64,000 bases of DNA from Acetivibrio saccincola (GTDB taxonomy: Bacteria; Bacillota; Clostridia; Acetivibrionales; Acetivibrionaceae). Position 1 is the stretch's first letter; each line of letters starts with the position of its first letter. The translations under genes were made by a program, and so were the position numbers. This document shows positions 9,213 through 17,598 of this stretch, piece by piece. The notes under the pieces are model-generated. The model did not search any database. It was not told the origin of the DNA and worked only from the letters and a program-made list of their open reading frames with translations. The stretch covers positions 2,108,001 through 2,172,000 of the forward strand of contig NZ_CP025197.1 of NCBI RefSeq assembly GCF_002844395.1. The letters are read 5' to 3'.

Positions 9213-9956
9213 CTATTTGCTGTTTAAATTAATTATCTCTTCAAAAAAATCATAGGGGCTTTCATGAGGTTTTTCCAAATTAAATTTTTTCATAAAGTAC
9301 ATGTTTAAATTATGCGCAATTACCTCTCTTCTTTCACTTAGTTCAAGCTTTCTTTCTAAAAAGTCCTTTAACAAATTATACTCATAGTTGTCAACAGGGT
9401 ACACATTAGAAGAGGATTCTTCCTCTTTATTTAAAGCAATAAGTTCCTTTAAAGTAACAGGTTTTTTCTGCCTGTCAGTCTTAACAACAATGGTATTTGC
9501 AGCAAAATCCCCTATTCTTTGAGACTTATTTGATAAAACTACAAACATTATATCCACAAGAAAAAATCCCGGCAGTAAAAAAACCAGTCTTAAAAAGCCT
9601 CTTAAAATTACATCAAATATACCTATTGGCGCACCGGTGCCCTTTATAACCCTAAGTTTCATACACCTTTTACCCGGTGTCAGTCCTTTTTGAAAAGTTT
9701 CAAAAAATACAAAATAAGCAAGATGAAAAAATAAAATTAAAGTATAAGTAAATAATACAAAATCCACAATCCCAAGTTCTAACACTATGTATATTAAGTC
9801 AAAATCCATAAAGTGCATTAAAAGGCGTATAAATATAATTGCTAAAATTTGTATCAAGCAATCAATAAAAAATGCTGTAAATCTAGAACCAAGCCCGGCC
9901 AATTCATATTCTATATGTACATTTTCCGGTGTCAATAACTTTATAATTTTCCTCAT
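9213..9956 (-). CDS. RDD-family membrane protein
   Basis: 247 residues. The RDD domain (about 18-165) has three or four hydrophobic helices, the family signature near RFTAFFIDCLIQ, and the GLTPGKRCMKLRVIKG segment. A soluble charged tail of about 80 residues follows. RDD proteins have no settled general role; ion or solute transport has been suggested for some. It is the last gene of the leftward MoxR/DUF58 cluster, 10 nt after the SpoIIM-like gene, and such clusters commonly include an RDD protein. Confidence 0.85.
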   Translation of the reverse strand: MRKIIKLLTPENVHIEYELAGLGSRFTAFFIDCLIQILAIIFIRLLMHFMDFDLIYIVLELGIVDFVLFTYTLILFFHLAYFVFFETFQKGLTPGKRCMKLRVIKGTGAPIGIFDVILRGFLRLVFLLPGFFLVDIMFVVLSNKSQRIGDFAANTIVVKTDRQKKPVTLKELIALNKEEESSSNVYPVDNYEYNLLKDFLERKLELSERREVIAHNLNMYFMKKFNLEKPHESPYDFFEEIINLNSK

Positions 9957-9966
9957 ATTTCATTCC

Positions 9967-10953
9967 CTACCTGTCCAAGTTTTTTGCTTTTAGTTTATTT
10001 TTATACTTCACATTCGGAATTGCAACATACAATATAAAAAGTATCAAAGTAAATACCGAAAATAACAATTTAGAAACAGGCGAAACTTTTTGGCTAGGAG
10101 TAAAATATCCTTCTATAAAACCTGCAATTATAAGAAGGGGAATGGTACCCACCACAAGCTTTAACGCTTTTTTTCCGTTTATTATAAATGAATCTTTTCT
10201 GGAATATTTTCCAGGATTAATGAGGGAATAACCAATTATAAGCCCGGCACCCCCGCTAATGAAAATTGCTATTAGTTCAATTATACCATGGGGAAGTATT
10301 AAAGCCCAAAAGTAGAGACTTTCACTTTTTATAAAAGACAAACCTCCAATAACTCCCAATATATACCCGTTTTGCAGCAGTATACTAATACTTCCCACTC
10401 CTAAAGTAATTCCAAATACAAAAACCAATATGGAAACCCTTATATTATTGGTAAATATATGATTAGAATGCACTGCACCATCCCAGTTTACAGTATGTTC
10501 ACTTAAATCTCTTTTTAAATAAAACTCAACTTCATGTGAAGACAGGAAAGCCGCTGCATTGTCCGTTAAAATAATTGTTAAAATAAAACTAAATAAAGCT
10601 CCAAACAAAAAAACAGATGCAGACAATATAATGGGTTTTATATTGTCGATTATTAGCAAAGGAAATTTAACAAGAAAAAAATTAAAAATTTTTTTGATAT
10701 TTGATTTTTTGGTAGCATAAATATAGCTGTGGGCAGAAGCCACAAGGCTGTTTAAATATTCTGTAGTCCTGGTATCCCCGTAATATGTCCTGCTGTAGGA
10801 TAAATGCCCGCATGTTAAATTATATGCATTTAAAAAATCATCCAGCTCATCTTTGCTGAATTTATGTATATTACCGGACTTAAACTTCTTTAAAAGGGAT
10901 TCTAACCTTTCCCATGTCTTATGATTTTCTTTAATAAATCCTTCTTCCTTCAT
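9967..10953 (-). CDS. SpoIIM-like (stage II sporulation M / DUF95) membrane protein
   Basis: 328 residues. A soluble N-terminal helical region (about 1-100) contains NLTCGHLSYSRTYYGD, typical of this family. Five or so membrane helices follow (about 105-315), with HSNHIFTNNIRVSILVFVFGITLG and the LPHGIIEL motif. It is distinct from the true SpoIIM encoded at 21476-22105 and is larger. It sits between DUF58 and RDD genes, the usual companion position in MoxR clusters, so a role with them in envelope or export functions is inferred from context rather than in sporulation. The ribosome binding site AGGA lies 9 nt before ATG. Confidence 0.85.
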   Translation of the reverse strand: MKEEGFIKENHKTWERLESLLKKFKSGNIHKFSKDELDDFLNAYNLTCGHLSYSRTYYGDTRTTEYLNSLVASAHSYIYATKKSNIKKIFNFFLVKFPLLIIDNIKPIILSASVFLFGALFSFILTIILTDNAAAFLSSHEVEFYLKRDLSEHTVNWDGAVHSNHIFTNNIRVSILVFVFGITLGVGSISILLQNGYILGVIGGLSFIKSESLYFWALILPHGIIELIAIFISGGAGLIIGYSLINPGKYSRKDSFIINGKKALKLVVGTIPLLIIAGFIEGYFTPSQKVSPVSKLLFSVFTLILFILYVAIPNVKYKNKLKAKNLDR

Positions 10954-11016
10954 AGCAAAACATCCTATTTTTTGTAATTTTATTTAAAATCCATAAAAAC
11001 CCTCTAACTAATTGTA

Positions 11017-12321
11017 TCATATGAAAGCCTTCATTTGAAGATATTTATTGACAGTTTCAACTGACAGTTTATCAGGCGGAACATCTATAACACTTATTCC
11101 CGAATCATGAAATATCTTTTGAATTTTCTCCCTTTCATCTATCAATCTGATGGAAGCCGCCTTTAAATAAATATCTTCACTGTTTTTAGCAAACCCATTT
11201 GCTATTTCATAAAGTCTCATATCTTTTATAGTTATCACAAGGGGAACATGGTATCTTGCTAAGTTTTTCAGTGCAGTAGAAAGACTTACAGCTTCCTGGA
11301 CGTTAAAAAGCTCTGTAAAAATACACAAAAGACACCTTCTTTTCTGATTTTGATTTAAATAACTCAAAGCCCCCTTATAATTTGCTGTAACAAAGTTTTC
11401 TTCAACATTGTAAAGATTTTCTGCAATTAGCTGGAGCTGCCCCTTTCCCTTCCCGGGCTTAACATATCTTTTTACACTGCTGTCAAATACCATAACACCA
11501 ACATTATCCCCTTTTCTTATAGCCACATCTGCTAAAAGGAAAGAAGCATTGATAGAGTAGTCAAGTTTTTTAATATACTCTATCTCTGAATTCATCACCC
11601 TGCTAGAATCCAACATAATCATAACTTGCTGGTTTTTTTCAGGTTCATATGTATTTACTATAAGCTTATTTGCCCTGGCTGTGGCCAGCCAGTTTATTTT
11701 TCTGTAGTCATCCCCTTCACTGTATTCACGAAGACTCTCAAACTCCGTTCCCCCACCATGGCTCTTTACCTTTTTTACCCCATGTATAAGGTGGTTTTTG
11801 TTTATAATTTTAAGACCATATTTACTCAAATCCTTTAAATTTGGATAAACTTTATAATTTTCTGTAACATCGTACCAGTATTTTTTTGAGCACAGTTTTA
11901 AAATACCGTTATATTTAATATGTATTTTTCCAAATGTAAACTCCCCTCTTTTTTCAGGGACAACAACATATTTTCCCTCTGCCTCACTATATGGAGGAAC
12001 TTTAATTTTTACAAACTCATCTTTTATATCCATGTGGAGGGGAATCTCATCCTGTGCAATTATATCTAATGGATAGCCGCTTTTATTTCTTATGGAAATA
12101 ATTATTTGGTTTTCCCCGCCCATTGATAATTTACTGTCACAAATCCTCCTAATCTCAAAATGCTTTTTGCCGGGAGTTATTATGTAATCTATAATAAGTA
12201 AAATAAAAAGCAATGAATTATATATTACAAAGACATAAAACTCCACTCCTGAAATTATTCCGGCAAGCAAGGGAACTATTCCTATTGCAATTAACAAAGA
12301 AAAAAATTTGCTAAAGGGCAT
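11017..12321 (-). CDS. DUF58 domain protein (VWA-like fold)
   Basis: 434 residues. Two N-terminal membrane helices (about 5-45) are followed by a beta-rich region and the DUF58 core with the motif GTEFESLREYSEGDDYRKINW at about 190-212, then a von Willebrand A-like region (MIMLDSSRVM, with an incomplete MIDAS). DUF58 proteins are almost always encoded next to MoxR ATPases, and the pair is thought to form a chaperone/adaptor system acting on membrane or cell-surface clients; no client is known here. It lies 62 nt after the MoxR gene, in the same direction. Confidence 0.9.
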   Translation of the reverse strand: MPFSKFFSLLIAIGIVPLLAGIISGVEFYVFVIYNSLLFILLIIDYIITPGKKHFEIRRICDSKLSMGGENQIIISIRNKSGYPLDIIAQDEIPLHMDIKDEFVKIKVPPYSEAEGKYVVVPEKRGEFTFGKIHIKYNGILKLCSKKYWYDVTENYKVYPNLKDLSKYGLKIINKNHLIHGVKKVKSHGGGTEFESLREYSEGDDYRKINWLATARANKLIVNTYEPEKNQQVMIMLDSSRVMNSEIEYIKKLDYSINASFLLADVAIRKGDNVGVMVFDSSVKRYVKPGKGKGQLQLIAENLYNVEENFVTANYKGALSYLNQNQKRRCLLCIFTELFNVQEAVSLSTALKNLARYHVPLVITIKDMRLYEIANGFAKNSEDIYLKAASIRLIDEREKIQKIFHDSGISVIDVPPDKLSVETVNKYLQMKAFI

Positions 12322-12383
12322 TTTAACTCTCCTTTTACCTGGTAGTTAAACTTTAAGTATCTATGTTGGTACTTCAACTTTTT

Positions 12384-13391
12384 CTATCTTGGTACTTCAA
12401 TTTTTGACAATATACTTTTTATTACATCATCATTGTTCATACCGTCAATACCGGCTTCAGGTTTTAGCAAAATCCTGTGCCTTAAAACAGGCAAAGCCAG
12501 CTCTTTTATGTCTTCCGGAATTACATATCCCCTTCCCTGCATTGCAGCATATGTTTTTGACGTTAAAAGAAGTGAAATGGACGCCCTGGGGCTTGCACCC
12601 ATTATAAGGTCAGGGGAATTTCTTGTAGCATTTGTAATGGAAGTTATGTAGTTAATGATTTCATCTTTTACCAAAACTTTTTCTATTTCCTTCCTGCACT
12701 TCTTAATATCTTCATATGTACATACGGTATTTATATTTTCTTCGTCAATTTTTTTGCTGTCAAAACCTGTGTTAAACTTTTTTAAAAGTTCATTTTCAAC
12801 ACTTTGTGGGATGTGGTCAATTAAAAGTTTCATTAAAAACCTGTCCACCTGTGCTTCCGGCAGCGGGTACGTCCCCTCATATTCAATAGGGTTTTGGGTG
12901 GCAAGTACCATAAAGGGCTCCTCTAATTTATGAGTCTCCCCGTCTATGGATATGGATCTTTCCTCCATGGCTTCAAGAAGAGCCGCCTGGGTCTTTGGAG
13001 GTGTACGGTTTATTTCATCTGCCAAAAATATATTTGTAAATAAAGGACCTTTTTTTAAGTAAAACTCCACTTTTTTAGCATCAAATACTTTTGTACCTAT
13101 TATGTCAGCAGGCATAAGGTCAGGAGTAAACTGCACTCTTTTAAAAGCTGCCTTTACAACCTTTGACATAACCTTAGAAGTAAGGGTTTTTGCAAGTCCA
13201 GGCACTCCCTCAATCAAAACATGTCCCCCTGTCAAAAGACAAATAACCAGTTTCTCTATAAAATCATCCTGCCCTACTACAACTTTTGATATTTCCTGTA
13301 TTATTGCCTCACTTTTTTCCCTTGTAAATTTACACTCATCTAAAGTGTTTTCTCCATTAAAATTTTGCTTTTCACCAATATAATCAGTCAT
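12384..13391 (-). CDS. MoxR-family AAA+ ATPase
   Basis: 335 residues. Walker A is GVPGLAKT (about 61-68), Walker B is FLADEINR (about 122-129), sensor 1 lies in LATQNP, and the arginine finger region contains EAQVDRF. The C-terminal lid carries GASPRASI, typical of MoxR. MoxR ATPases are chaperone-like and work with VWA or DUF58 partners. The start ATG overlaps the end of the DUF4350 gene by 4 nt (13388-13391), indicating translational coupling. This is the likely engine of the cluster from 9.2 to 16.2 kb. Confidence 0.93.
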   Translation of the reverse strand: MTDYIGEKQNFNGENTLDECKFTREKSEAIIQEISKVVVGQDDFIEKLVICLLTGGHVLIEGVPGLAKTLTSKVMSKVVKAAFKRVQFTPDLMPADIIGTKVFDAKKVEFYLKKGPLFTNIFLADEINRTPPKTQAALLEAMEERSISIDGETHKLEEPFMVLATQNPIEYEGTYPLPEAQVDRFLMKLLIDHIPQSVENELLKKFNTGFDSKKIDEENINTVCTYEDIKKCRKEIEKVLVKDEIINYITSITNATRNSPDLIMGASPRASISLLLTSKTYAAMQGRGYVIPEDIKELALPVLRHRILLKPEAGIDGMNNDDVIKSILSKIEVPR

Positions 13392-14416
13392 CTTCTAATA
13401 ACCCTCCTGATTTCTTCTAATTTAATATATAAACTTTCCATTTTTCTTTTGTCATTAATATTGTTTTTAATGTATTGTTCACAGTTTCCGGCAAGCTCTT
13501 TTATATTCATACCCTTAAACAATGGGTTTTTTTGCGCCTCATTAAAGACTTCATCATAATTTATCTCTCTTCCTTTATATCCTAAAAAGCCTGCAAGCTC
13601 ATTTTTAAACTTTTCATAAACAATCTCTAAAACCATGCTGTTTGCCTTTGCTTTCATATATATGTTAGAAAGGGCATAAAGATTTTCATTTTCCTCACGC
13701 TTTATTATTTTATACACAACCGCAGGCTTCCCAAATCTTCTGGATTTTATAAAAATATAAATAATAATTGCCAGCATCAGCTGGGCTAAAATAATTCTTC
13801 CCGTAAAACCTATAACATCCAACAGGGGCATTTCCCTTCCTAAGCCATGATAAAACTCGTTAAACAAAATCATTTCATTAGAGCTTACCTGAAGGGCATG
13901 AATAAAAGCAACCCCAGGGTCCAAATTTTTAATTGAGTCATTTGTATATCTTCTGTAATTATCCAGATATATAACCTTTCCATTACCCATATTGTACATC
14001 CGGTTGTCCCCAAAGTATGAAAAAACTTTTGCATACTCTTCTTGCCCCTCAAGTATTTTGTAATTATTACCTATAAGCAGTTCTTTAGAGCCAATGAGAA
14101 TTAAAGTATTTCCCCTTTCAATCCAATCCAAAAGATACTTTCGCTCTAAGCTTCCATTTATAATATTTATTCTTGGTGAAATTGCAACCATTGTTACACC
14201 GTCCGGCAAAAAACGTGCAGATTTTTCATAACGGCCTACTTTAAACCCCATTTCCTTTGCAAGCCTATACAGCACTCTTGTACCATTTTTCCCGTTATTG
14301 TATGTAGAATAATTAGTAGATTCTTTCATTTCGATTTCTATATCTAAAATTATAATACCTACCAAAGAGAGGAATAGAAAAACAAGTATAAATATAAAAA
14401 TCTCTTTTTTTCTCAT
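13388..14416 (-). CDS. DUF4350 domain membrane protein
   Basis: 342 residues. One N-terminal helix (about 6-24) leads into a Rossmann-like domain (about 40-200) with YNNGKNGTRVLYRLAKEMGF and VAISPR, matching DUF4350. A second helix follows (about 208-228) and then a cytoplasmic helical tail. DUF4350 proteins are regular partners of MoxR/DUF58/DUF4129 clusters in Firmicutes, with no assigned function. It overlaps the DUF4129 gene upstream and the MoxR gene downstream by 4 nt each. Confidence 0.85.
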   Translation of the reverse strand: MRKKEIFIFILVFLFLSLVGIIILDIEIEMKESTNYSTYNNGKNGTRVLYRLAKEMGFKVGRYEKSARFLPDGVTMVAISPRINIINGSLERKYLLDWIERGNTLILIGSKELLIGNNYKILEGQEEYAKVFSYFGDNRMYNMGNGKVIYLDNYRRYTNDSIKNLDPGVAFIHALQVSSNEMILFNEFYHGLGREMPLLDVIGFTGRIILAQLMLAIIIYIFIKSRRFGKPAVVYKIIKREENENLYALSNIYMKAKANSMVLEIVYEKFKNELAGFLGYKGREINYDEVFNEAQKNPLFKGMNIKELAGNCEQYIKNNINDKRKMESLYIKLEEIRRVIRR

Positions 14417-15165
14417 GAATTTTTATCCCTCCTCTCTTTAGTGATAATTTCAAAATACGCCTGATACCAGTTTTGAAATTTATCAGCCCTTATCACCCTT
14501 CCCCCATAACAGTACTTATTAAAGTCCTGTGTAAATTTTGAGAATATATTAAACAAATCCGGTCTGTTAAGTTTTATCTCAGTCAAATACTGTTTATTAG
14601 TTTTTGATTTGTTTAGCTTTACTATGTTGTAATTGTTTAGCTTAATTAATGATGCAATGTATAAAAATCTAAGTGCATTATTGTAATCACCTTTACGTAT
14701 ATGTTTATCAACCACTTTTAGCATATCTTCAGGCTCTTTAACTGACAGCAGAATTTCTTCATCATCTTTCTTTATTTTTTTAGAAATATATGCATTTCTA
14801 AAAATAATAAAAACTATTATAAAAATAATAAAAACAGTAAGAGCTATTGAAAGATAGCTTAAAAAGTCAAAAACCTCCGGAGAAACTTCTTCATCCATAA
14901 TTGAATTTTCTTCCCACTTTTTTTTAAAAACCTCCCTGTACTTATCATCAACCATTTCAACTATCGAGTCAAAGGTTTCTTCTATAAAACCCTTTTCTTG
15001 GTCAGAGGTTTTATCCTCACTTGATGATATAATTCCTGAAAGCTTCTCTCTTATCTCATCCTCATTATCCGGAGGTGAATCATAATATGCCAATATATAA
15101 GATTGTAAAACCGCTGTAAGTAAAACCGCCAGAATAAAAGATAATATCCTTTTAGCTTGTACCAT
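14413..15165 (-). CDS. DUF4129 domain membrane protein
   Basis: About 250 residues from the chosen start MVQAKRIL. There is an N-terminal helix, a charged external region (about 25-95), a second helix (about 100-122), and a cytoplasmic DUF4129 domain at the end with YNNALRFLYIASLIKLN and YCYGG. In-frame starts at 15198 and 15180 lie inside the upstream gene; GGAG is 9 nt from the ATG at 15165, which begins one base after the upstream stop, so I chose it. DUF4129 domains are typical of MoxR/DUF58 clusters and occur fused to transglutaminases elsewhere; no transglutaminase is present here. Confidence 0.82.
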   Translation of the reverse strand: MVQAKRILSFILAVLLTAVLQSYILAYYDSPPDNEDEIREKLSGIISSSEDKTSDQEKGFIEETFDSIVEMVDDKYREVFKKKWEENSIMDEEVSPEVFDFLSYLSIALTVFIIFIIVFIIFRNAYISKKIKKDDEEILLSVKEPEDMLKVVDKHIRKGDYNNALRFLYIASLIKLNNYNIVKLNKSKTNKQYLTEIKLNRPDLFNIFSKFTQDFNKYCYGGRVIRADKFQNWYQAYFEIITKERRDKNS

Positions 15166-15166
15166 T

Positions 15167-16189
15167 TTACACTTCTCCATTATTTGTATTAATTGCATTT
15201 TCTTGTTTTTCGATCAACTCATTTAATTTTATCTCTAGATCAAGCCCATCCTTTTTAACTTTAATATCTATAAATAAAACCGTTATAAACACTATAACAA
15301 AGGGATATAAAATTGTACTTAAAACTGTACCTAATGAATAAAGGATATAAAAAATAATATCGTTTTCATATACGCCATACACATAAAACGAAATTATAGT
15401 AAACATCTTTCCAACTATAATATAAATAATATAACAAAATAAACTTGAAAAACCTATATGCCGGGAAGAACCTGCTGACATCCTGAAAGCCCTTTTCCTG
15501 CTTTCTGACACGGATAAACCTTCATTTACAATAAAATTATAGCCTAATATCATTTTTGTCCAAATAACCCCCACAGGAAAGAAAATCACGACCGGTCCTA
15601 CTATCAGGGTTATTACAACACTAAGTATAATGGTTAAATCAGCTGATAAAATCTCTTCTAATGGGATTACAATGGATGCAATAAAAGAAAAACCAAAGAG
15701 TCCTCCTATAAATGAAAGAATAAACACCCCGAATAAAACAATATAAAAATACACTTTATACCTTGCCATTCTCCACATGTATTTAAAACCATTTTTTATT
15801 ATTTTTAATATATTTTTATAAGAAAAATCATAAATATCATCTACAACATAATAATATACAACTTTCATTATGGCGGCGTGGAAAACAAGTTTTATAGTTA
15901 AGCTGTATATTATATTTAGTAAAACAAATACATCTTCAACAAAGCTTTTTCCTGCTGCCCCCAATAAATCCGTAGAATTAGAGTTGGTAACTTCTATATA
16001 CCGGAGAAATGAAACAAAACCTTCTTTCACATCAGGGGTATCTATTAAAAACTTTGCAAAAATCCACGGAATATGTAGTATCAATGAAATAAATACAAAA
16101 GTTTTGAAATTATTTTTAAAAATTTCAATGGAATAATCCGCCACATCCCAAATTCTCATAGGTTTTAACACTTTATCTTTTTGAACCAT
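15167..16189 (-). CDS. multi-pass membrane protein heading the MoxR/DUF58 cluster
   Basis: 340 residues with about six hydrophobic helices. The N-terminus (RIWDVADYSIEIFKNNFKT) and the arrangement of paired helices with a GYNFIVNEGLSVSESRKRAFRM loop resemble glycerophosphodiester phosphodiesterase membrane-domain and DUF975-type proteins, but I cannot fix the family. It is the first gene of the operon. Its stop is followed one base later by the ATG of the DUF4129 gene. No strong ribosome binding site is visible (AGAG only), so expression may be weak. Confidence 0.7.
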   Translation of the reverse strand: MVQKDKVLKPMRIWDVADYSIEIFKNNFKTFVFISLILHIPWIFAKFLIDTPDVKEGFVSFLRYIEVTNSNSTDLLGAAGKSFVEDVFVLLNIIYSLTIKLVFHAAIMKVVYYYVVDDIYDFSYKNILKIIKNGFKYMWRMARYKVYFYIVLFGVFILSFIGGLFGFSFIASIVIPLEEILSADLTIILSVVITLIVGPVVIFFPVGVIWTKMILGYNFIVNEGLSVSESRKRAFRMSAGSSRHIGFSSLFCYIIYIIVGKMFTIISFYVYGVYENDIIFYILYSLGTVLSTILYPFVIVFITVLFIDIKVKKDGLDLEIKLNELIEKQENAINTNNGEV

Positions 16190-16215
16190 ATTCTCTTAAT
16201 GCCTCTCCTTTTGTA

Positions 16216-16248
16216 TTAAAAAAAAGAAAAACATCAGTTTTTCTTTTT
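16216..16248 (-). terminator. terminator downstream of dacF
   Basis: A 12-bp perfect AT-rich stem (arms AAAAAGAAAAAC and GTTTTTCTTTTT, 4-nt loop) is followed by T residues in the leftward direction. It separates dacF from the MoxR cluster. Confidence 0.65.
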
Positions 16249-16288
16249 ATAAATTATCATACTATGTAATTAAATTCAATAGATAGTT

Positions 16289-17524
16289 TTAATCCACGTT
16301 CCTTCCAATATTGTACCAACTGGTAAACAGCCTTTTAAACATTTTTATAAAAGACACCTTTTCAACCTCCCTATCGCAGACTAAATCTATCCTGCCTATT
16401 TCATTTCCGTCAACTTTGTATATCACTTCCCCTATCCTTTGACCCTTTTTAACCGGGGCAGCTATTGACTTTAAAACCCTTATTTCTCTTTTTATTTTGT
16501 CCTTATTCCCCTTTGATAAAAGCAAATTTAAGTCATCAGCATAAACTGCCATTGCCATACTTTCAATACCTTTTTTTATCACCACTTCCCTGACTTCCCC
16601 ACCTTTTTCATTTACCTTTTTTGACTCATAGTTGGCAAATCCATGGTCTAAAAGTTTTCTGGACTGGGCAAAGCGGCTGTTAGAATCAGAACCTCCTAAA
16701 ACAACGGAAATAAGTCTCATATTATTTCTTGTGGCAGTTGCTGAAAGACAGTGCCCTGCTGCCCTTGTAAAACCGGTTTTCAGACCGTCTGCACCATTGT
16801 AGAATCTTACTAGTTTGTTTGTATTTGTTAATTCAAATTCCCCACCCCTGAAACTGTCCATCCAGATAGAGGTATACTCAAGTATCTTTGGGTGCTTTGT
16901 AACCAGTTCCCTTGACATAATGGCCACATCATAAGCACAGCTGTAATGACCTTCATCGGTAAGTCCGGTACAATCAAGAAAATGGGTGTTTTTCATACCT
17001 AGTTCTTTGGCTTTTTCATTCATCTCAACAACAAAGGCTTCTTCACTTCCACTAATTAGTTCTGCCAAAGATACAGTAACATCATTTGCTGAGTGCATGG
17101 CAACTGCCTTTAGAGCATCCCGTACTGAATACTGTTCCCCGGGTTCAAGATATACCTGTGAACCTCCCATACCGGCTGCATATTCAGAGGCTGTTACAAT
17201 ATCGTCTAATTTTATCTTTCCTGAGTCAATGGCCTCCATTATCAACAACATGGACATAACTTTGGTTACACTTGCTATGGGAAGTCTCTCATTTGAATTT
17301 TTCTCACAAAGCACCTGTCCTGTTGCAGCATCAATTAATATATACGCTTTAGATTCAAAACTGTCAAAACTTTTACTTGCCACCATTGCCTCAACCACTT
17401 CTTCGTCATACCCGTACAAATCATCATCTGAAAAAACTGTATCTTTTGAGGCAGATGTACTTAAAGAAAACAAATTAAATAGAAGCAAAATTATCATTAA
17501 ATACACAGCATTTTTTTTAAACAT
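16289..17524 (-). CDS. dacF: D-alanyl-D-alanine carboxypeptidase, DacF type
   Basis: 411 residues. A signal peptide (about 1-26) is followed by a penicillin-binding transpeptidase-like domain with all three active-site motifs: Ser85-x-x-Lys88 in ASVTKVM, Ser145-x-Asn147 in HSAND, and Lys249-Thr-Gly in LKTGFT. A C-terminal beta domain (about 300-385) and an amphipathic tail complete the PBP5-like architecture. The enzyme trims the terminal D-Ala of peptidoglycan stem peptides outside the membrane. DacF is a forespore enzyme for cortex in Bacillus, and the xerD-deoB-pdp-dacF order matches that genus. The GGAGGT site lies directly after a 17-bp hairpin (see 17538-17575). Confidence 0.95.
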   Translation of the reverse strand: MFKKNAVYLMIILLLFNLFSLSTSASKDTVFSDDDLYGYDEEVVEAMVASKSFDSFESKAYILIDAATGQVLCEKNSNERLPIASVTKVMSMLLIMEAIDSGKIKLDDIVTASEYAAGMGGSQVYLEPGEQYSVRDALKAVAMHSANDVTVSLAELISGSEEAFVVEMNEKAKELGMKNTHFLDCTGLTDEGHYSCAYDVAIMSRELVTKHPKILEYTSIWMDSFRGGEFELTNTNKLVRFYNGADGLKTGFTRAAGHCLSATATRNNMRLISVVLGGSDSNSRFAQSRKLLDHGFANYESKKVNEKGGEVREVVIKKGIESMAMAVYADDLNLLLSKGNKDKIKREIRVLKSIAAPVKKGQRIGEVIYKVDGNEIGRIDLVCDREVEKVSFIKMFKRLFTSWYNIGRNVD

Positions 17525-17537
17525 AAAGGATTACCTC

Positions 17538-17575
17538 CATACTTTTAACTATACAACCGTATAGTTAAAAGTATG
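17538..17575 (-). promoter_or_regulatory. 17-bp perfect inverted repeat abutting the dacF ribosome binding site
   Basis: Arms CATACTTTTAACTATAC and GTATAGTTAAAAGTATG are perfect complements around a 4-nt loop. On the dacF strand the second arm runs into the GGAGGT site. No T-run follows, so it does not look like a normal terminator. It may be an operator palindrome or an mRNA hairpin that sets dacF translation or the pdp-dacF mRNA boundary. Confidence 0.7.
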
Positions 17576-17598
17576 CTGAAAAAACTTAGGATATGCCA

